Shown: piece after piece, positions 5,985 through 7,439 of the stretch
How the letters are laid out: every line of letters starts with the position of its first letter
Position numbering within the stretch: position 1 is the stretch's first letter
DNA from: Ruminococcus sp. UBA1366
GTDB taxonomy: Bacteria; Bacillota; Clostridia; Oscillospirales; Ruminococcaceae
Direction: 5' to 3'
Length of the DNA stretch: 7,439 nucleotides
Assembly: GCA_002306005.1 (NCBI GenBank)
Contig: DBRO01000084.1
Coordinates: 15,747 to 23,185 of the forward strand
Notes under the pieces: generated by a model
What the model saw: the letters and a program-made list of their open reading frames with translations, nothing else
Told to the model about the DNA's origin: nothing
Databases searched by the model: none
Position numbers and translations under genes: made by a program

Positions 5985-6048
5985 TCTCTGTAATTTTTTT
6001 AGTATTTCGCTGTTTTGGAAACGCCTATTTAGAAGAATGAATCACCTT

Positions 6049-7350
6049 TTATTGATTCCGCAAATCCAAAATCCGCTGTGCCTTGCCCTGAAAGCGTTCC
6101 AGCGTTTTATGTTCCACCAGCGAAACCTTCGTTTCAATGCCCAGCACGGTTTTCAAATCGTGATGAATCCGCCCGCGGAGTTCCTCCAGCGCGGCGTAGT
6201 TTTCAATCAGGTGCAGGGTATCATCAGAAAGTTCCACCTTCACTTCCAGCGCATCGGAGAAATTCGCCCTTGTTACGACTAGCTGATAGTGCGGCGCAAT
6301 TTCCGGAAACTTCATCAGCACGCTTTCAATCTGGGAAGGAAACACATTCACGCCGCGAATTTTGAGCATATCATCGCTCCTGCCGGCGGGTTTTGCCATG
6401 CGCGCAAAGGTTCTGCCGCAGGCGCAAGGTTCGTAATTGATACTGGTAATGTCCTTTGTGCGGTAGCGCAGCATAGGAATTCCCTCTTTGGTCAGCGTAG
6501 TAATCACAAGCTCGCCCTGCTCTCCGCGCGGGAGGACTTCCCCCGTGGCGGGGTTTATGATCTCCGCTAAGAAATGATCCTCATTAATGTGCATTCCCTC
6601 ACGGCGGATACATTCGCCCGAAACGCCTGGTCCCATCAGTTCGCTCATGCCGTAATTGTCTGTGGCGAACACACCCAGCGTTTTCTCCACCTGCGCGCGC
6701 ATTTCCGGCGTACAGCCCTCGGATCCAAACAATCCCAGTTTAAGATGGATGTTCTCCAGCACGCCCATTTCCTTCGCTTTTTCGCCAATATACTGCGCGT
6801 AGGAGGGCGTGGAAACCAGCGTATCCGTCTGAAAATCCTGCATCAGCATAATTTGCTTTTCCGTGTTGCCGCTGGAAGTCGGCACAACGGTGGCACCCAG
6901 CTTTTCCAAACCATAATGCAGCCCCAGTGCGCCGGTAAACAGCCCGTAACCAAAGGCAATCTGCACGATGGTTTCGTCGCTTGCCCCAACCGCCGCGCAA
7001 AGACGCGCCACACAGTCGCCCCAGTTATCCAAATCGCGCTTCGTGTACCCTACCACCGTCGGCTTGCCCGTTGTGCCGGAGGACGCATGAATCCGGACGA
7101 TTTCCTTTAACGGCTTGCCGAACAGCCCAAACGGATAGGTGTCGCGGATATCCGCCTTTGTGGTATAGGGTATGTACTGCACATCGCTCAGCGTTTTAAT
7201 TTTCTCCGCCGTCACGCCCGCTTTTTCCAGCCTTGCCGCATAAAACGGAATGTGATCCATACAATACTGCACGGTCCATTTCAAGCGCTCCAGCTGTAAT
7301 GCCTCCAGCTTTTCGCGAGGCATGGTTTCCATTTCTTTTTGAAAAAACAT
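6049..7350 (-). CDS. paaK: Phenylacetate-CoA ligase family enzyme (adenylate-forming)
   Basis: The protein has 433 residues from the ATG at 7350, typical of PaaK. Motifs in order (numbered from that start): SSGTTGKP (90-97, ATP-binding loop), YGMSEL (233-238), YRTKDI (296-301), a CAC pair (309-311) of the kind that binds zinc in this family, GRSDDMLKIRG (323-333, hinge) and FQGKAQRI (420-427) with the probable catalytic Lys423. The enzyme activates an aryl-acetic acid with ATP and CoA to give aryl-acetyl-CoA, AMP and pyrophosphate, in the cytosol. In anaerobes lacking a phenylacetate degradation pathway, homologues often accompany indolepyruvate ferredoxin oxidoreductase (iorAB) and work in reversible aromatic amino acid metabolism. 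That partner is not in this window. A GTG at 7365 could extend it by five residues, but AGGTGGG favours 7350. Confidence 0.94.
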   Translation of the reverse strand: MFFQKEMETMPREKLEALQLERLKWTVQYCMDHIPFYAARLEKAGVTAEKIKTLSDVQYIPYTTKADIRDTYPFGLFGKPLKEIVRIHASSGTTGKPTVVGYTKRDLDNWGDCVARLCAAVGASDETIVQIAFGYGLFTGALGLHYGLEKLGATVVPTSSGNTEKQIMLMQDFQTDTLVSTPSYAQYIGEKAKEMGVLENIHLKLGLFGSEGCTPEMRAQVEKTLGVFATDNYGMSELMGPGVSGECIRREGMHINEDHFLAEIINPATGEVLPRGEQGELVITTLTKEGIPMLRYRTKDITSINYEPCACGRTFARMAKPAGRSDDMLKIRGVNVFPSQIESVLMKFPEIAPHYQLVVTRANFSDALEVKVELSDDTLHLIENYAALEELRGRIHHDLKTVLGIETKVSLVEHKTLERFQGKAQRILDLRNQ

Positions 7351-7360
7351 GATGAATCGT

Positions 7361-7367
7361 CCCACCT
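7361..7367 (-). promoter_or_regulatory. Ribosome site deciding the paaK start
   Basis: AGGTGGG on the minus strand at 7367-7361, 10 nt before the ATG at 7350. The alternative GTG at 7365-7363 lies inside this site and has no suitably spaced ribosome site of its own. Confidence 0.75.
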
Positions 7368-7381
7368 ACTCAATTTTACGC

Positions 7382-7416
7382 AAAAAAAGCTTTTCGCTTT
7401 TACAGCTTAAAGCTTT
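7382..7416 (-). terminator. Terminator-like hairpin in the paaK leader (possible attenuator)
   Basis: On the minus strand AAAGCTT (7416-7410) can pair with AAGCTTT (7392-7386), followed by TTTT (7385-7382). AAAGCTTT is itself self-complementary and a competing GCTTT/AAAGC pairing is possible. It is either the terminator of a gene outside the window or, if the -10 at the edge is real, an attenuator in the leader. The stem is A/T-rich and its strength is uncertain. Confidence 0.5.
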
Positions 7417-7433
7417 AAATCTGCACTACTTTT

Positions 7434-7439
7434 ATTATA
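7434..7439 (-). promoter_or_regulatory. Possible -10 element of the paaK promoter (cut by the window edge)
   Basis: The minus strand reads TATAAT at 7439-7434, an exact -10 hexamer at a reasonable distance (about 75 nt of leader) from the start codon. The -35 would lie outside the window, so the call is tentative. Confidence 0.45.

Noticed and set aside
6574..7110. 178-codon plus-strand frame opposite paaK.
   Set aside because: Shadow of the conserved ligase; no ribosome site or recognisable motif.
1..7439. CRISPR array, tRNA or rRNA gene, insertion sequence, toxin-antitoxin or defence system.
   Set aside because: No regularly spaced repeats, cloverleaf, terminal inverted repeats, transposase or known defence domain is visible on either strand.

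Overview
The window reads like chromosome from a spore-forming, anaerobic, low-to-mid GC Gram-positive bacterium, most likely a gut-type Clostridia (Oscillospirales-like). The support is a spoVS gene, a ymdB-family phosphodiesterase next to it, near-consensus sigma-A promoters with 17-bp spacers, AGGAGG-type ribosome sites, T-tailed intrinsic terminators and an anaerobe-type arylacetate-CoA ligase. The lineage is an inference from gene content; no rRNA or other marker is present.

Plus strand, 1-4770: five genes, mostly as single transcription units with their own promoter and terminator. (1) The 3' part of a membrane-anchored SGNH/GDSL hydrolase. (2) A secreted, C-terminally anchored protein whose extracellular domain I do not recognise with confidence (jelly-roll / carbohydrate-binding-like). 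(3) A YmdB-type metallophosphoesterase. (4) SpoVS, which has its own extended -10 promoter just after ymdB. (5) An N-terminally anchored M20 metallopeptidase of the PM20D1/carboxypeptidase-like branch, read from a TTG codon. Genes 1 and 2 look like cell-surface functions. Genes 3 and 4 keep the ymdB-spoVS adjacency known from Bacillus, where ymdB affects biofilm and motility choice and spoVS acts in sporulation.

Minus strand, 4735-7439: a phenylacetate-CoA ligase family gene (paaK-like) with a possible promoter -10 at the window edge, a terminator-like hairpin in its leader and a strong terminator behind it. It is followed by a 299-aa beta-helix/GLUG-like protein with no signal peptide, and a tightly apposed 90-aa ORF with GYPY motifs and Tyr/Gly-rich short repeats like those ending phage-tail or adhesin-like proteins. 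These last two ORFs may be one gene split by a frameshift. They are the least ordinary part of the window. The 90-aa ORF converges on the M20 gene, and its last codons lie inside that gene's terminator hairpin.

There is no sign of CRISPR, rRNA, tRNA, insertion sequence or a defence cassette. Most of the window is ordinary housekeeping and surface genes. The candidates for a second look are the split beta-helix locus, the unassigned anchored surface protein and the leader structures of paaK and ymdB.
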